DNA of 6,349 nt, from the NCBI GenBank assembly GCA_937906765.1, contig CALCUV010000006.1, forward strand, positions 1-6,349, read 5' to 3'. Below the pieces are notes generated by a model. The model was given only the letters and a program-made list of their open reading frames with translations, did not search any database and was not told where the DNA came from. Source of the stretch: an uncultured Prevotella sp. GTDB lineage: Bacteria; Bacteroidota; Bacteroidia; Bacteroidales; Bacteroidaceae. The number at the start of each line of letters is the position of its first letter. Within the stretch, counting starts at the first letter, position 1. Position numbers and translations under genes: made by a program. Shown one piece after another: positions 1 to 5,815 of this stretch.

Positions 1-411
1 GTCGGATATGTCAACGGAACCACCATGAGCAAGGCTCAATTTTCCGCACCTACTGAAAAACCTAACACCAACATCCTCATTGCGGACAGCAAGAAAGAAA
101 CCGACCACAAGCGGTGTTTGCCCATACAGATAAAAAGTGACACTGACGAATACGTCTTATACAACCTCCTAACCAACCCCCAGTTGATAGGCACTCCTAT
201 TGCCATAGAGGGTTCGGTTACTACCTATTTTAGAGTCAACGGTTTTAAATATCCCCATTATTGGATTACAAAACTCACCGAGGAAGGCGCAGACACACCT
301 CCCGAAGAAGACGTCCCCACTCCATCACCTGACCCTGACCCCGAACCGCAACCCGAGAGCGACTCCCCCACTCTCGACTTCACGCCACAAGCGAACATCT
401 GTGGCAGATAG
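1..411 (+). CDS. DUF6359-type domain protein, C-terminal part (5' end outside window)
   Basis: The reading frame is open from the first base, and eight codons (VGYVNGTT) precede the first ATG at 25. These codons fit the family, so this is the end of a longer gene and not a gene starting at 25. The pattern VGYVNG, then TNILIADS about 25 residues later, then CLPIQI, a stretch like LLTNPQLIGTPIAIEGS, and YFRVNGFK matches the DUF6359 domain of Bacteroidota exported proteins, as I recall it; that domain looks like a small OB-fold-like beta barrel of unknown function. After the domain comes an acidic proline-rich linker (about residues 99-123, alternating Pro with Asp and Glu). Only about 13 residues follow, ending NICGR, with TAG at 409-411. 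Such linkers usually join domains, so the short tail is odd. No other frame continues the protein past the stop. Export and a cell-surface location are inferred from the family; the signal sequence would lie upstream of the window. Confidence 0.72.
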   Translation, partial: VGYVNGTTMSKAQFSAPTEKPNTNILIADSKKETDHKRCLPIQIKSDTDEYVLYNLLTNPQLIGTPIAIEGSVTTYFRVNGFKYPHYWITKLTEEGADTPPEEDVPTPSPDPDPEPQPESDSPTLDFTPQANICGR

Positions 412-480
412 GGCGAATGCAGCCCTTATAAACAGAGGCAGAACAGCGCCCTTTTATAATTCTTTTACCCTATAAAATCT
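410..480 (+). other. Non-coding 3' region with alternative short hairpins and AT-rich direct repeats
   Basis: The stretch just after the stop of the DUF6359-type gene has AGGGCG at 410-415. It can pair either with GCCCT at 422-426 or with CGCCCT at 447-452, and the second pairing is followed by TTTATAATTCTTTT. CCCTTATAAA-like sequence occurs three times (423-432, 449-458, 468-476). It could be a weak first terminator or simply a mildly repetitive 3' untranslated region. No open frame of note is present. Confidence 0.3.
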
Positions 481-510
481 ACAACAAAAATCCACTTCAT
501 ACAATAATCT

Positions 511-543
511 AAGGAGTTCGTACAGCGGACTCCTTTTTATTTT
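511..543 (+). terminator. Intrinsic terminator of the DUF6359-type gene
   Basis: AAGGAGTTCG at 511-520 pairs with CGGACTCCTT at 526-535 in a ten-base-pair stem containing one G-T wobble. The loop is TACAG, and TTTATTTTG follows. The U-rich side is only on the plus strand, which fits the gene ending at 411. The reverse direction lacks a T run, so it is unlikely to end the helicase transcript. Confidence 0.85.
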
Positions 544-595
544 GCCTTGAATCTTATTATTACTGTCCGCTAAAACTTATCGAATTAGAACACGG

Positions 596-640
596 AGAAA
601 GTGGAGACGGCTCGCAGGGGTGAGTTTGTCTCCACTTTCT
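596..640. terminator. Perfect 13-bp inverted repeat between convergent genes, probable terminator of the helicase transcript
   Basis: AGAAAGTGGAGAC at 596-608 is perfectly complementary to GTCTCCACTTTCT at 628-640, with a 19-base loop. Inside the loop, 611-613 can pair with 622-624. It lies 22 bases past the helicase stop codon and is the only strong hairpin suited to end that minus-strand transcript. The T runs are poor on both sides (GTTTCTTATT on plus, CCGTGTTCTAATT on minus), so the terminator call is less certain than the hairpin itself. A competing pairing of 608-613 (CGGCTC) with 653-658 (GAGCCG) also exists. Confidence 0.55.
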
Positions 641-662
641 GTTTCTTATTGTGAGCCGCAGG

Positions 663-2804
663 TTAGTCTTCCTCCTCCAGCAAATACTCATGAATCAATT
701 CAAGTAAGGCTTCGCCATAGCGCTCCGTCACGGCTTTTCCCACACCTGGCAATTTCTTGAGTTCGGCAATGGTTTGCGGTTGCATATTCGTCATGGAAAT
801 CAGCGCACGTTGGGAGAAGACAATGTAAGCAGGCAAGGAGAGTTCACGCGCTTTCTCTGCACGCCAAGCACGTAGCACATTGAACAGGCGGGGATGCAAA
901 ATATCCTGAGGCACATCGGTGATTTTCTCTTCTTTCTCTGCCTTCTTTTTCGGGGTCTTACTTGCTTTTGTGGCGGCACCAGTATCTTCCTTGTCAGCAA
1001 CGTCAAGCAGAATGTCTGCCTTACGGCGGAGGTAGGCCGTGAGGGAGAAGGGGGCGCTTTGAACGTAGTTGAGCAACTGTGTCTTTACACGAAGCGCTTC
1101 CTTAAGTGTATCTATTGACGCCTCAGCACGCTCTTTCACGCGCTTGCTATCCGTAGGAAGGGACAAGTCACTCGTTTGCTTGATTAACGGTAAGAGTTTG
1201 TCAAGGAAATAAGTTGTTGCGGCACTGATGCGTTCTTGCAACTTGGGAGATTCAGCAGGATTTTCCTCGGTTCGTACAAGATAGTCCACCTGAGTGCAAA
1301 ACTTTTTAGCAACGGTGTCTATGGCGCTTCGCAAATCGGGTTCTAATGCCTTAAATCGCGCAATAAGTTCGGGATAAAGTTTGGAGAAATGCTCCTCCAT
1401 CACGCGCACCACGTCGGCATAAGCATAAAGCACGGAGGTGAAGTTATAGAGTTCTTCGAGTGTGGCATAAAGGAAGTTGCGCTGTGCCTCTTGAATCTGA
1501 TTTTCCGAAGGTTCGCGCTCCGCCATTTGTTGCGTATAATTGCGCACTTGATAATCCGTGATGATGGCATGTGCAGGAATGGGGTCGCTCAGAACGAGAC
1601 CTTCAAACGTCTTACAACGGCTCACCGCCACATAAGTTTGCCCCGCCGCAAAGGCTTGATTGGCATTGATTATAGCACGCTCAAAGGTGAGTCCCTGACT
1701 CTTGTGAATCGTTATTGCCCACGCCAATCGTAGGGGGACTTGAGTGAAGGTGCCAATGACTTTTTCCGAAATTTCTTTTGTTTCCTCATCCAGCACGTAC
1801 TTACAGTTTTGCCACACGTCGGGAGTCACTTTTATCTCCACATCTGCATCTGTGGGAACTATGGTAATTCCGCCGTCGTCAATGCCCGTAATGGTGCCTA
1901 TCATGCCGTTATAGAAGCGCTTCTCGCGGTCATTTTTTACGAACATCACCTGAGCGCCTTGTTTCAAAACAAGCAGCTTGTCCGTGGGAAAGGACATTTC
2001 GGGAAATTCTCCCTCAATCTTCGCCTCGAAATAGTGTTCCTTGGCGTCAAGGGCCTCAAGTTCGCGCTGATTGATGGCATCTGCTTGGCGGTTGTGGGAG
2101 GTTAGGCGGATGTAACCCTCTTCCTTGGGCGGGTTGAAGTTAGGAATGTGACGCGAGTTGAGATGCGCCAGGGTTAGTGTGTCTATGCGATTTTCGCGCA
2201 CCTTGTTGAGCAATTCCAAAAAGACGGGGTCGCTCTGTCGATACACCTTTTTGAGTTCAATGGTGTAATAATTCAACTGCTGAAGCGCCTTGCTACTGAA
2301 GAAATAAGGCGTTTCATAATGCGCCTTCAGCAAATCCCACTCCTCCGTTCGCACCACGGGCGCTAATTGTTGAAGGTCGCCAATGAGCAAGAGTTGCACA
2401 CCGCCAAAGGGTTTATAGCGATGGCGATAACGGCGTAACACGCTATCGACGGCATCCAACACATCTGCCCTCACCATACTCACCTCGTCAATCACGAGCA
2501 CGTCAATGCTGCGCAAGAGGCGAATTTTCTGTTTAGGAAACGTGAAGCGGCGCTGGTTGTTATTAAAAGTTGTTTCGGGAATATACGGAGCAAAGGGCAG
2601 TTGAAACATAGAATGAAGCGTAACGCCTTGAGCATTGATAGCAGCAATACCCGTTGAGGCGCAGACTACTACACGCTTGGGTAATTGCTCACGCAGACGG
2701 CGGAGAAAGGTTGTTTTCCCCGTCCCCGCCTTACCTGTGAGAAACAAACTCACGTTAGTGTTCGCAATGGCTTGCCACGCTTTATTTAGTTCTACGTTTT
2801 GCAC
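663..2804 (-). CDS. PIF1-family DNA helicase with C-terminal HRDC domain
   Basis: This 713-residue protein is a superfamily 1B helicase of the PIF1/RecD2 type, expected to use ATP to unwind DNA in the cytoplasm during replication, repair or recombination. Visible motifs in order: Walker A GKAGTGKTT (24-32), motif Ia ASTGIAAINAQGVTLHSMF (49-67), Walker B VLVIDEVSM (102-110), GDLQQLAP (142-149), the VYRQ segment (187-190), LTSHNRQADAIN (234-245), HKSQGLTFERAIIN (367-380) and YVAVSR (391-396). These cover the full helicase core. A helical region follows (about 430-600), then a lysine-rich linker (612-628) and an HRDC-like domain (about 638-710, with LKKLPGVGKAVTERYG), the accessory nucleic-acid-binding domain also found in RecQ. 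The start is GTG at 2802-2804; the upstream in-frame stop at 2820-2822 leaves no ATG choice. AAAGG at 2817-2821 lies 12 bases before it. It follows a small secreted-protein gene by 50 bases on the same strand. The exact substrate is not shown by the sequence. Confidence 0.93.
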   Translation of the reverse strand: MQNVELNKAWQAIANTNVSLFLTGKAGTGKTTFLRRLREQLPKRVVVCASTGIAAINAQGVTLHSMFQLPFAPYIPETTFNNNQRRFTFPKQKIRLLRSIDVLVIDEVSMVRADVLDAVDSVLRRYRHRYKPFGGVQLLLIGDLQQLAPVVRTEEWDLLKAHYETPYFFSSKALQQLNYYTIELKKVYRQSDPVFLELLNKVRENRIDTLTLAHLNSRHIPNFNPPKEEGYIRLTSHNRQADAINQRELEALDAKEHYFEAKIEGEFPEMSFPTDKLLVLKQGAQVMFVKNDREKRFYNGMIGTITGIDDGGITIVPTDADVEIKVTPDVWQNCKYVLDEETKEISEKVIGTFTQVPLRLAWAITIHKSQGLTFERAIINANQAFAAGQTYVAVSRCKTFEGLVLSDPIPAHAIITDYQVRNYTQQMAEREPSENQIQEAQRNFLYATLEELYNFTSVLYAYADVVRVMEEHFSKLYPELIARFKALEPDLRSAIDTVAKKFCTQVDYLVRTEENPAESPKLQERISAATTYFLDKLLPLIKQTSDLSLPTDSKRVKERAEASIDTLKEALRVKTQLLNYVQSAPFSLTAYLRRKADILLDVADKEDTGAATKASKTPKKKAEKEEKITDVPQDILHPRLFNVLRAWRAEKARELSLPAYIVFSQRALISMTNMQPQTIAELKKLPGVGKAVTERYGEALLELIHEYLLEEED

Positions 2805-2807
2805 TTC

Positions 2808-2856
2808 GATTTTTAACCTTTAATCTTTCAACGTTAGACTTTCTACCTTCAACCTT
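2808..2856 (-). repeat. Degenerate heptanucleotide tandem array filling the spacer before the helicase gene
   Basis: Read on the minus strand, seven consecutive seven-base units run in phase from the stop codon of the secreted-protein gene to three bases before the helicase start: AAGGTTG, AAGGTAG, AAAGTCT, AACGTTG, AAAGATT, AAAGGTT and AAAAATC. All begin with AA and six have G in the fourth position; the rough consensus is AAAGGTT. The first unit overlaps the TAA stop. The sixth unit supplies the only Shine-Dalgarno-like sequence (AAAGG) for the helicase. The units are too diverged for a recent expansion. The periodicity is visible by eye, but its statistical weight has not been computed. 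Confidence 0.6.
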
Positions 2857-3331
2857 ACTTCAACTGCGCCTTAACCGCCGCAAGGGCTTTTTCCCAATCC
2901 GTATCGAGCGAGAAGGGAGTGAGTTCGGTGCCCTCATGAATGTAGGCGTAGATGGTTTCTTCGTCTGTGTCGTTAAAAAGAGGGTTTGAAACGGTGGCAT
3001 CCAAGAAAATCATGACACGCTTCGCACGCTCTTCGCCACTCAACGTGCTGCTCTTAACCAAGTCTGTCTGATAAAGCGTCATAAATTCCGAAAGGTAGTA
3101 AGCCTGAACGTCAAGGAAACGATCGGTCACCTCAGGCATGGTTTCAAATGCCTTTTGATAGAGATACGTCAGTTGACTGATTTTAAATTGTGCAATCTTC
3201 GCCTTTGCAAGTGGAGTTGCAGGATTTTCAAGTGTGCTCTTTGCACTCTCATAAACGAGTTTGTAAATTTCTTGTGCACTACCACCAAGGGTGAACGTTG
3301 CAAAAATCAAGGTAAGAAGAAATGTTTTCAT
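2855..3331 (-). CDS. Small secreted protein of unknown function
   Basis: I do not recognise a named family. The 158-residue product starts with a clear Sec signal peptide: Met-Lys-Thr, a hydrophobic stretch (residues 4-16), then GGSAQ with likely cleavage after Ala19. There is no cysteine anywhere, so it is not a lipoprotein and has no disulfides. The mature part (about 139 residues) looks mostly helical and mixed in charge, with tyrosine- and leucine-rich helices (about 45-95), an acidic stretch NDTDEETIYAY (120-130) and a lysine-ended C terminus. No membrane segment follows the signal, so it is probably periplasmic. The start is the ATG at 3329-3331; no other start gives a proper signal peptide. 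It lies between ruvC (124 bases upstream) and the helicase (50 bases downstream), all on the minus strand, so it may share a transcript with them. The neighbours act on DNA in the cytoplasm, so a shared function is doubtful. Confidence 0.8.
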   Translation of the reverse strand: MKTFLLTLIFATFTLGGSAQEIYKLVYESAKSTLENPATPLAKAKIAQFKISQLTYLYQKAFETMPEVTDRFLDVQAYYLSEFMTLYQTDLVKSSTLSGEERAKRVMIFLDATVSNPLFNDTDEETIYAYIHEGTELTPFSLDTDWEKALAAVKAQLK

Positions 3332-3355
3332 ACTATTTAAATTGCTAATTTTGTG

Positions 3356-3447
3356 AAGTTAAAAAACAGGTGGAATTATAAGTGAGTTAGGAAAAACAAT
3401 AAGTAATTTAAGGGCGACAAAAAGTAACTTCGTTTTGCGTAAGTAAG
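3356..3447 (-). promoter_or_regulatory. Cluster of TTACTT-like repeats upstream of the secreted-protein gene
   Basis: The 124-base spacer between ruvC and the secreted-protein gene carries five related seven-mers on the minus strand: CTTACTT (3441-3447), GTTACTT (3422-3428), ATTACTT (3401-3407), CTCACTT (3380-3386) and TTAACTT (3356-3362). The middle three start exactly 21 bases apart, and the outer two break that spacing (19 and 24). This could be a set of binding sites on one face of the helix or a decayed repeat. I see no convincing TAnnTTTG promoter box here. The region is AT-rich, so chance similarity is possible. Confidence 0.3.
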
Positions 3448-3455
3448 GATTCGTT

Positions 3456-4049
3456 TCACTTATGAACGCGACTCGCATTTTGCTTTACGAAATCCGCCCA
3501 CGAATGTGCCCCTTTCACCGTGGTTTGTGGGCGCGAAGTTTGCAAGTGATGGCAATAGGCCACGGCAAGTGCGTCAGTAGCATCAAGAAATCCCACGGGG
3601 TCTCCCTTAATATTGAGCATGCGCTTAATCATTGCCGCCACTTGCTCCTTGCTTGCCTGACCGTTGCCCGTAATCGACATTTTTATCTTCATCGGAGCAT
3701 ATTCCTGGATAGGGATTTGCCGACTGATTGCCGCAGCTATGGCTACGCCCTGCGCACGTCCCAACTTGAGCATACTCTGAACGTTTTTGCCAAAAAAGGG
3801 TGCCTCAATGGCGAGTTCATCAGGGTGGAAGGCGTCAATAATTCCCATCACGCGCTCATAGATACGCCCTAATTTCAAATAACCATCCGCACATTTGCGC
3901 ATGTCAATAACCCCCATGGCCATCATCTCCACTTTCTTGCCCGTAACGCGCACCAATCCATACCCCAGCAAGTTTGTGCCGGGGTCAATTCCCAAAATGA
4001 TTTTTTCTTTGGGCGAAGAAACGGAAGGTTGAGGTGCTGTTTTCATCAT
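3456..4049 (-). CDS. ruvC: RuvC, crossover junction endodeoxyribonuclease
   Basis: RuvC is the nuclease that cuts Holliday junctions symmetrically, working with the RuvAB branch-migration motor in recombinational repair. The 197-residue product has the RNase H-like fold signature and all four acidic catalytic residues: Asp22 in LGIDPGTNLLGYG, Glu82 in IEAPFF, and Asp156 and Asp159 in DATDALAVAYCHH. The conserved PMKIKMSITGNGQASKEQV segment (119-137), matching the family's K-x-x-x-TGNG-x-A-x-K-x-Q-V pattern, is also intact. Length is close to the usual 160-190, with a polar N-terminal extension of about 15 residues before the first strand. Two ATGs are adjacent (4047-4049 and 4044-4046) and either could be used. 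No Shine-Dalgarno is visible. A TAnnTTTG box ends nine bases before the start, which would give a very short leader. It is divergent from the DUF1573 gene and leads a same-strand run with the secreted protein and the helicase. Confidence 0.96.
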   Translation of the reverse strand: MMKTAPQPSVSSPKEKIILGIDPGTNLLGYGLVRVTGKKVEMMAMGVIDMRKCADGYLKLGRIYERVMGIIDAFHPDELAIEAPFFGKNVQSMLKLGRAQGVAIAAAISRQIPIQEYAPMKIKMSITGNGQASKEQVAAMIKRMLNIKGDPVGFLDATDALAVAYCHHLQTSRPQTTVKGAHSWADFVKQNASRVHK

Positions 4050-4058
4050 TATTTACCG

Positions 4059-4066
4059 CAAATTTA
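4059..4066 (-). promoter_or_regulatory. Candidate -7 promoter box for ruvC
   Basis: TAAATTTG on the minus strand is an exact match to the Bacteroidota -7 consensus TAnnTTTG. Only nine bases separate it from the ruvC ATG, so transcription would begin a few bases before the start codon or at it. No good TTTG -33 element sits at the expected distance. The box is short enough to arise by chance in AT-rich DNA, so this is tentative. Confidence 0.4.
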
Positions 4067-4141
4067 CGAAAAGAATAGTCACCTTGCCACGTGCTGAGAA
4101 TATTTTTTCGCTTCATTTATGCTTATTAACAGATTAAATCT

Positions 4142-4149
4142 TACATTTG
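4142..4149 (+). promoter_or_regulatory. Candidate -7 promoter box for the DUF1573 gene
   Basis: TACATTTG exactly matches the Bacteroidota -7 consensus TAnnTTTG and lies 32 bases before the ATG at 4182, giving a normal leader of about 25-28 bases. A partial -33 element (TTTA, 4116-4119) lies 22 bases upstream, slightly further than usual. The box overlaps a ten-base palindrome, ATTTGCAAAT (4145-4154), which could be coincidental or an operator. Confidence 0.5.
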
Positions 4150-4181
4150 CAAATGACTACACTAATTTCGACAACACAACG

Positions 4182-4574
4182 ATGAAAAGATTTTTCTCAA
4201 CATTCATAGCCCTGTTCTGCATTGGGTGGGTCTGCGCTTTTGCTCAAGCAGAAATTAAATTTGACAAGACTTCTCACAACTTCGGAACCTTTTACGAAAA
4301 CGAAATTCAGAAAGTCGTGTTCAAATTCACCAATGCGGGCAACGAACCTTTGGTTATCCACCAAGTAATTACGGGTTGCGGATGCACGGTTGCGAAATTC
4401 ACCCAAACCCCAGTGCAACCCGGAAAGAAGGGCGAGATTGAAATCGTTTACAACGGCAAAGGCAAACTCTTTCGTCACTTCGAAAAGCCTATCACCGTGA
4501 GATCTAACGCTAAATCTCAGGTTACGCGCATCTACATTGAGGGTACGATGAAAGAAAACAAACCTCAAAAGTAA
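4182..4574 (+). CDS. DUF1573 domain secreted protein
   Basis: The 130-residue product has a Sec signal peptide (MKRFF, a hydrophobic core to about residue 17, likely cleavage near AFAQA at 19-23) and one DUF1573 domain, an immunoglobulin-like beta sandwich common in Bacteroidota exported proteins. The family pattern is clear: FKFTNAGNEPLVI (48-59), the GCGCT motif (65-69) and PVQPGKKGEIEIVYN (77-91). No lipobox is present (C18 follows GWV), so it is probably periplasmic. The function of these proteins is unknown; the domain resembles ASPM/SPD-2/hydin-type folds. The frame is open back to an ATG at 4119, but that start would place the promoter box inside the gene and bury the signal peptide, so I chose ATG 4182. 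No Shine-Dalgarno is visible. It is followed after 49 bases by the guanylyltransferase on the same strand, without an evident promoter between them. Confidence 0.9.
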   Translation: MKRFFSTFIALFCIGWVCAFAQAEIKFDKTSHNFGTFYENEIQKVVFKFTNAGNEPLVIHQVITGCGCTVAKFTQTPVQPGKKGEIEIVYNGKGKLFRHFEKPITVRSNAKSQVTRIYIEGTMKENKPQK

Positions 4575-4623
4575 CTGAACATATCACACATCCACAAACC
4601 TCACACTTTAGCACAGATTACTT

Positions 4624-5679
4624 ATGATGAAACATAACCACCTCGTAATTATGGCAGGCGGCATCGGAAGTCGCTTTTGGCCGATGAGTAGCCCCGAAAA
4701 ACCTAAGCAATTTTTGGACGTTTTAGGTTGTGGCAAGACTTTGCTTCAGTTAACTGTGGAGCGCTTTGAGGGAATTATCCCTGCCGAAAACGTTTGGATT
4801 GTCACTTCTGCGGATTATGAGGCGCTCGTTAAGGAACAGTTGCCCCAGGTTCCCTCAAATAATATTTTGTTAGAACCTTGCCGTCGCAACACTGCGCCTT
4901 GCATTTGTTACGCAAGCTGGCGCATTAAGAAGCGTGACCCTCGTGCGAATGTCGTAGTGGCACCCTCTGACCACACCATCGCTGATGTGCCCACTTTCCG
5001 CCAAGCAATTTCCGATTGTTTGGAATTTGCGGCTGAAACAGATGCTATCATCACCCTCGGTATCAAGCCTACACGCCCCGAAACGGGATATGGTTACATC
5101 AAGGGCGACCTTAGTTTTGCATCTTCAAGACGTAAGAACATCTATCGCGTAGATGGATTTAAGGAAAAGCCTACGTTGGACGTGGCAAAGGAATACATCA
5201 AGCAAAGTGGGTATCTCTGGAATGCCGGAATCTTTGTTTGGAGCGTCAGCACGATTGTTAATGCCTTCCGTGTGTATCATCCCGAAATTTCGCGCACATT
5301 TGAAAAGTTGCTTCCCATTTATGACACTTCGGAAGAGCAACAAAAAATCAACGAAGTGTTCCCCACATGTGAAAACATTTCGGTTGACTATGCCATTATG
5401 GAACGTGCGGAGGAAATTTTCGTATATCCTGGCGATTTTGGTTGGAGCGATCTCGGTTCTTGGGGTTCTTTGCGCGAACAAGTGGCACAGGATAAGTACG
5501 GCAATGCTTGCATCGGCGAGAACATTGATACCTATGAAACCCATAACTGCATCATTCACACTACGGGCGAAAAGAAAGTGGTGGTTCAGGGACTTGATGG
5601 TTACATTGTCGTAGAAAAAGAGGGCACACTCATGATTTGTAAACTCTCAGAGGAACAACGCATTAAATTATTCCACTAA
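4624..5679 (+). CDS. manC: Mannose-1-phosphate guanylyltransferase (GDP-mannose pyrophosphorylase)
   Basis: The enzyme joins GTP and mannose-1-phosphate to make GDP-mannose and pyrophosphate in the cytoplasm. GDP-mannose feeds mannose, fucose and rhamnose units of capsule, O-antigen and glycoproteins. The 351-residue product is a complete nucleotidyltransferase: the nucleotide-binding signature MAGGIGSRFWP (10-20) with KPKQF (26-30), EPCRRNTAP (84-92), APSDH (113-117), ETGYGYI (153-159), FKEKP (179-183), WNAGIF (199-204), SVDYAIME (253-260) and WSDLGSW (274-280). It ends after a short C-terminal beta-rich section, so it is the one-domain type and lacks the phosphomannose isomerase domain of the roughly 470-residue two-domain enzymes. 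Two ATGs are adjacent at 4624 and 4627; neither has a Shine-Dalgarno. The 49-base upstream spacer is rich in A and C and shows no TAnnTTTG box, so co-transcription with the DUF1573 gene is likely. The symbol is by similarity; some annotations would use a different name. Confidence 0.93.
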   Translation: MMKHNHLVIMAGGIGSRFWPMSSPEKPKQFLDVLGCGKTLLQLTVERFEGIIPAENVWIVTSADYEALVKEQLPQVPSNNILLEPCRRNTAPCICYASWRIKKRDPRANVVVAPSDHTIADVPTFRQAISDCLEFAAETDAIITLGIKPTRPETGYGYIKGDLSFASSRRKNIYRVDGFKEKPTLDVAKEYIKQSGYLWNAGIFVWSVSTIVNAFRVYHPEISRTFEKLLPIYDTSEEQQKINEVFPTCENISVDYAIMERAEEIFVYPGDFGWSDLGSWGSLREQVAQDKYGNACIGENIDTYETHNCIIHTTGEKKVVVQGLDGYIVVEKEGTLMICKLSEEQRIKLFH

Positions 5680-5709
5680 ACATTGGTGATATGTAACAAT
5701 CACTTAACC

Positions 5710-5772
5710 GAGAAAGGAGAAACGAGAAACATCCAAGCGCGTAATGCCCCGCATGGTTATTTCTCCTTTCTC
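5710..5772. repeat. Perfect 13-bp inverted repeat formed by oppositely oriented heptads (possible terminator after manC)
   Basis: GAGAAAGGAGAAA at 5710-5722 is perfectly complementary to TTTCTCCTTTCTC at 5760-5772, with a 37-base loop holding a small hairpin (ATGC 5744-5747 with GCAT 5751-5754). The left arm is part of three in-phase GAGAAAN units (5710-5730: GAGAAAG, GAGAAAC, GAGAAAC). The right arm is the start of the heptad array before mutY. A pyrimidine-rich tract follows, so it could end the manC transcript, but the long loop and interrupted T run make it a poor standard terminator. Confidence 0.55.
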
Positions 5773-5815
5773 CTTTCTTATTTCCCCTTTCTCATTTCTC
5801 ATTTTTAATTTCCCA
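5760..5815 (+). repeat. Eight in-phase TTTCTCM heptads directly before mutY
   Basis: Exactly 56 bases divide into eight seven-base units without a gap: two TTTCTCC, two TTTCTCA, and one each of TTTCTTA, TTTCCCC, TTTTTAA and TTTCCCA. Every unit begins with TTT. The first 20 bases (5760-5779) are pyrimidine only. The array ends one base before the mutY ATG, so that start has no purine-rich ribosome site at all. The first units contain CTCCTTTCT twice (5763-5771 and 5770-5778), which equals the usual 3' tail of 16S rRNA (anti-Shine-Dalgarno). Confidence 0.75.

Noticed and set aside
410..480. Riboswitch or attenuator
   Set aside because: Alternative hairpins exist, but they follow a stop codon and no plus-strand gene lies downstream to be controlled.
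1389..2105. Plus-strand open frames within the helicase gene
   Set aside because: They are antisense to conserved helicase motifs and have His/Cys-rich products typical of shadow frames.
3462..3872. Open frame on the plus strand opposite ruvC
   Set aside because: It is a shadow of ruvC, whose catalytic residues are all present on the other strand; the product resembles no family.
4119..4181. Longer start (ATG 4119) for the DUF1573 gene
   Set aside because: It would add 21 polar residues before a clear signal peptide and place the TAnnTTTG box inside the coding region.
5153..5614. Second-frame 153-codon open frame inside manC
   Set aside because: manC carries every family motif through this region; this frame has no recognisable domain.
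5710..5815. CRISPR array
   Set aside because: The units are seven bases, contiguous and without spacers, and no cas gene is present.
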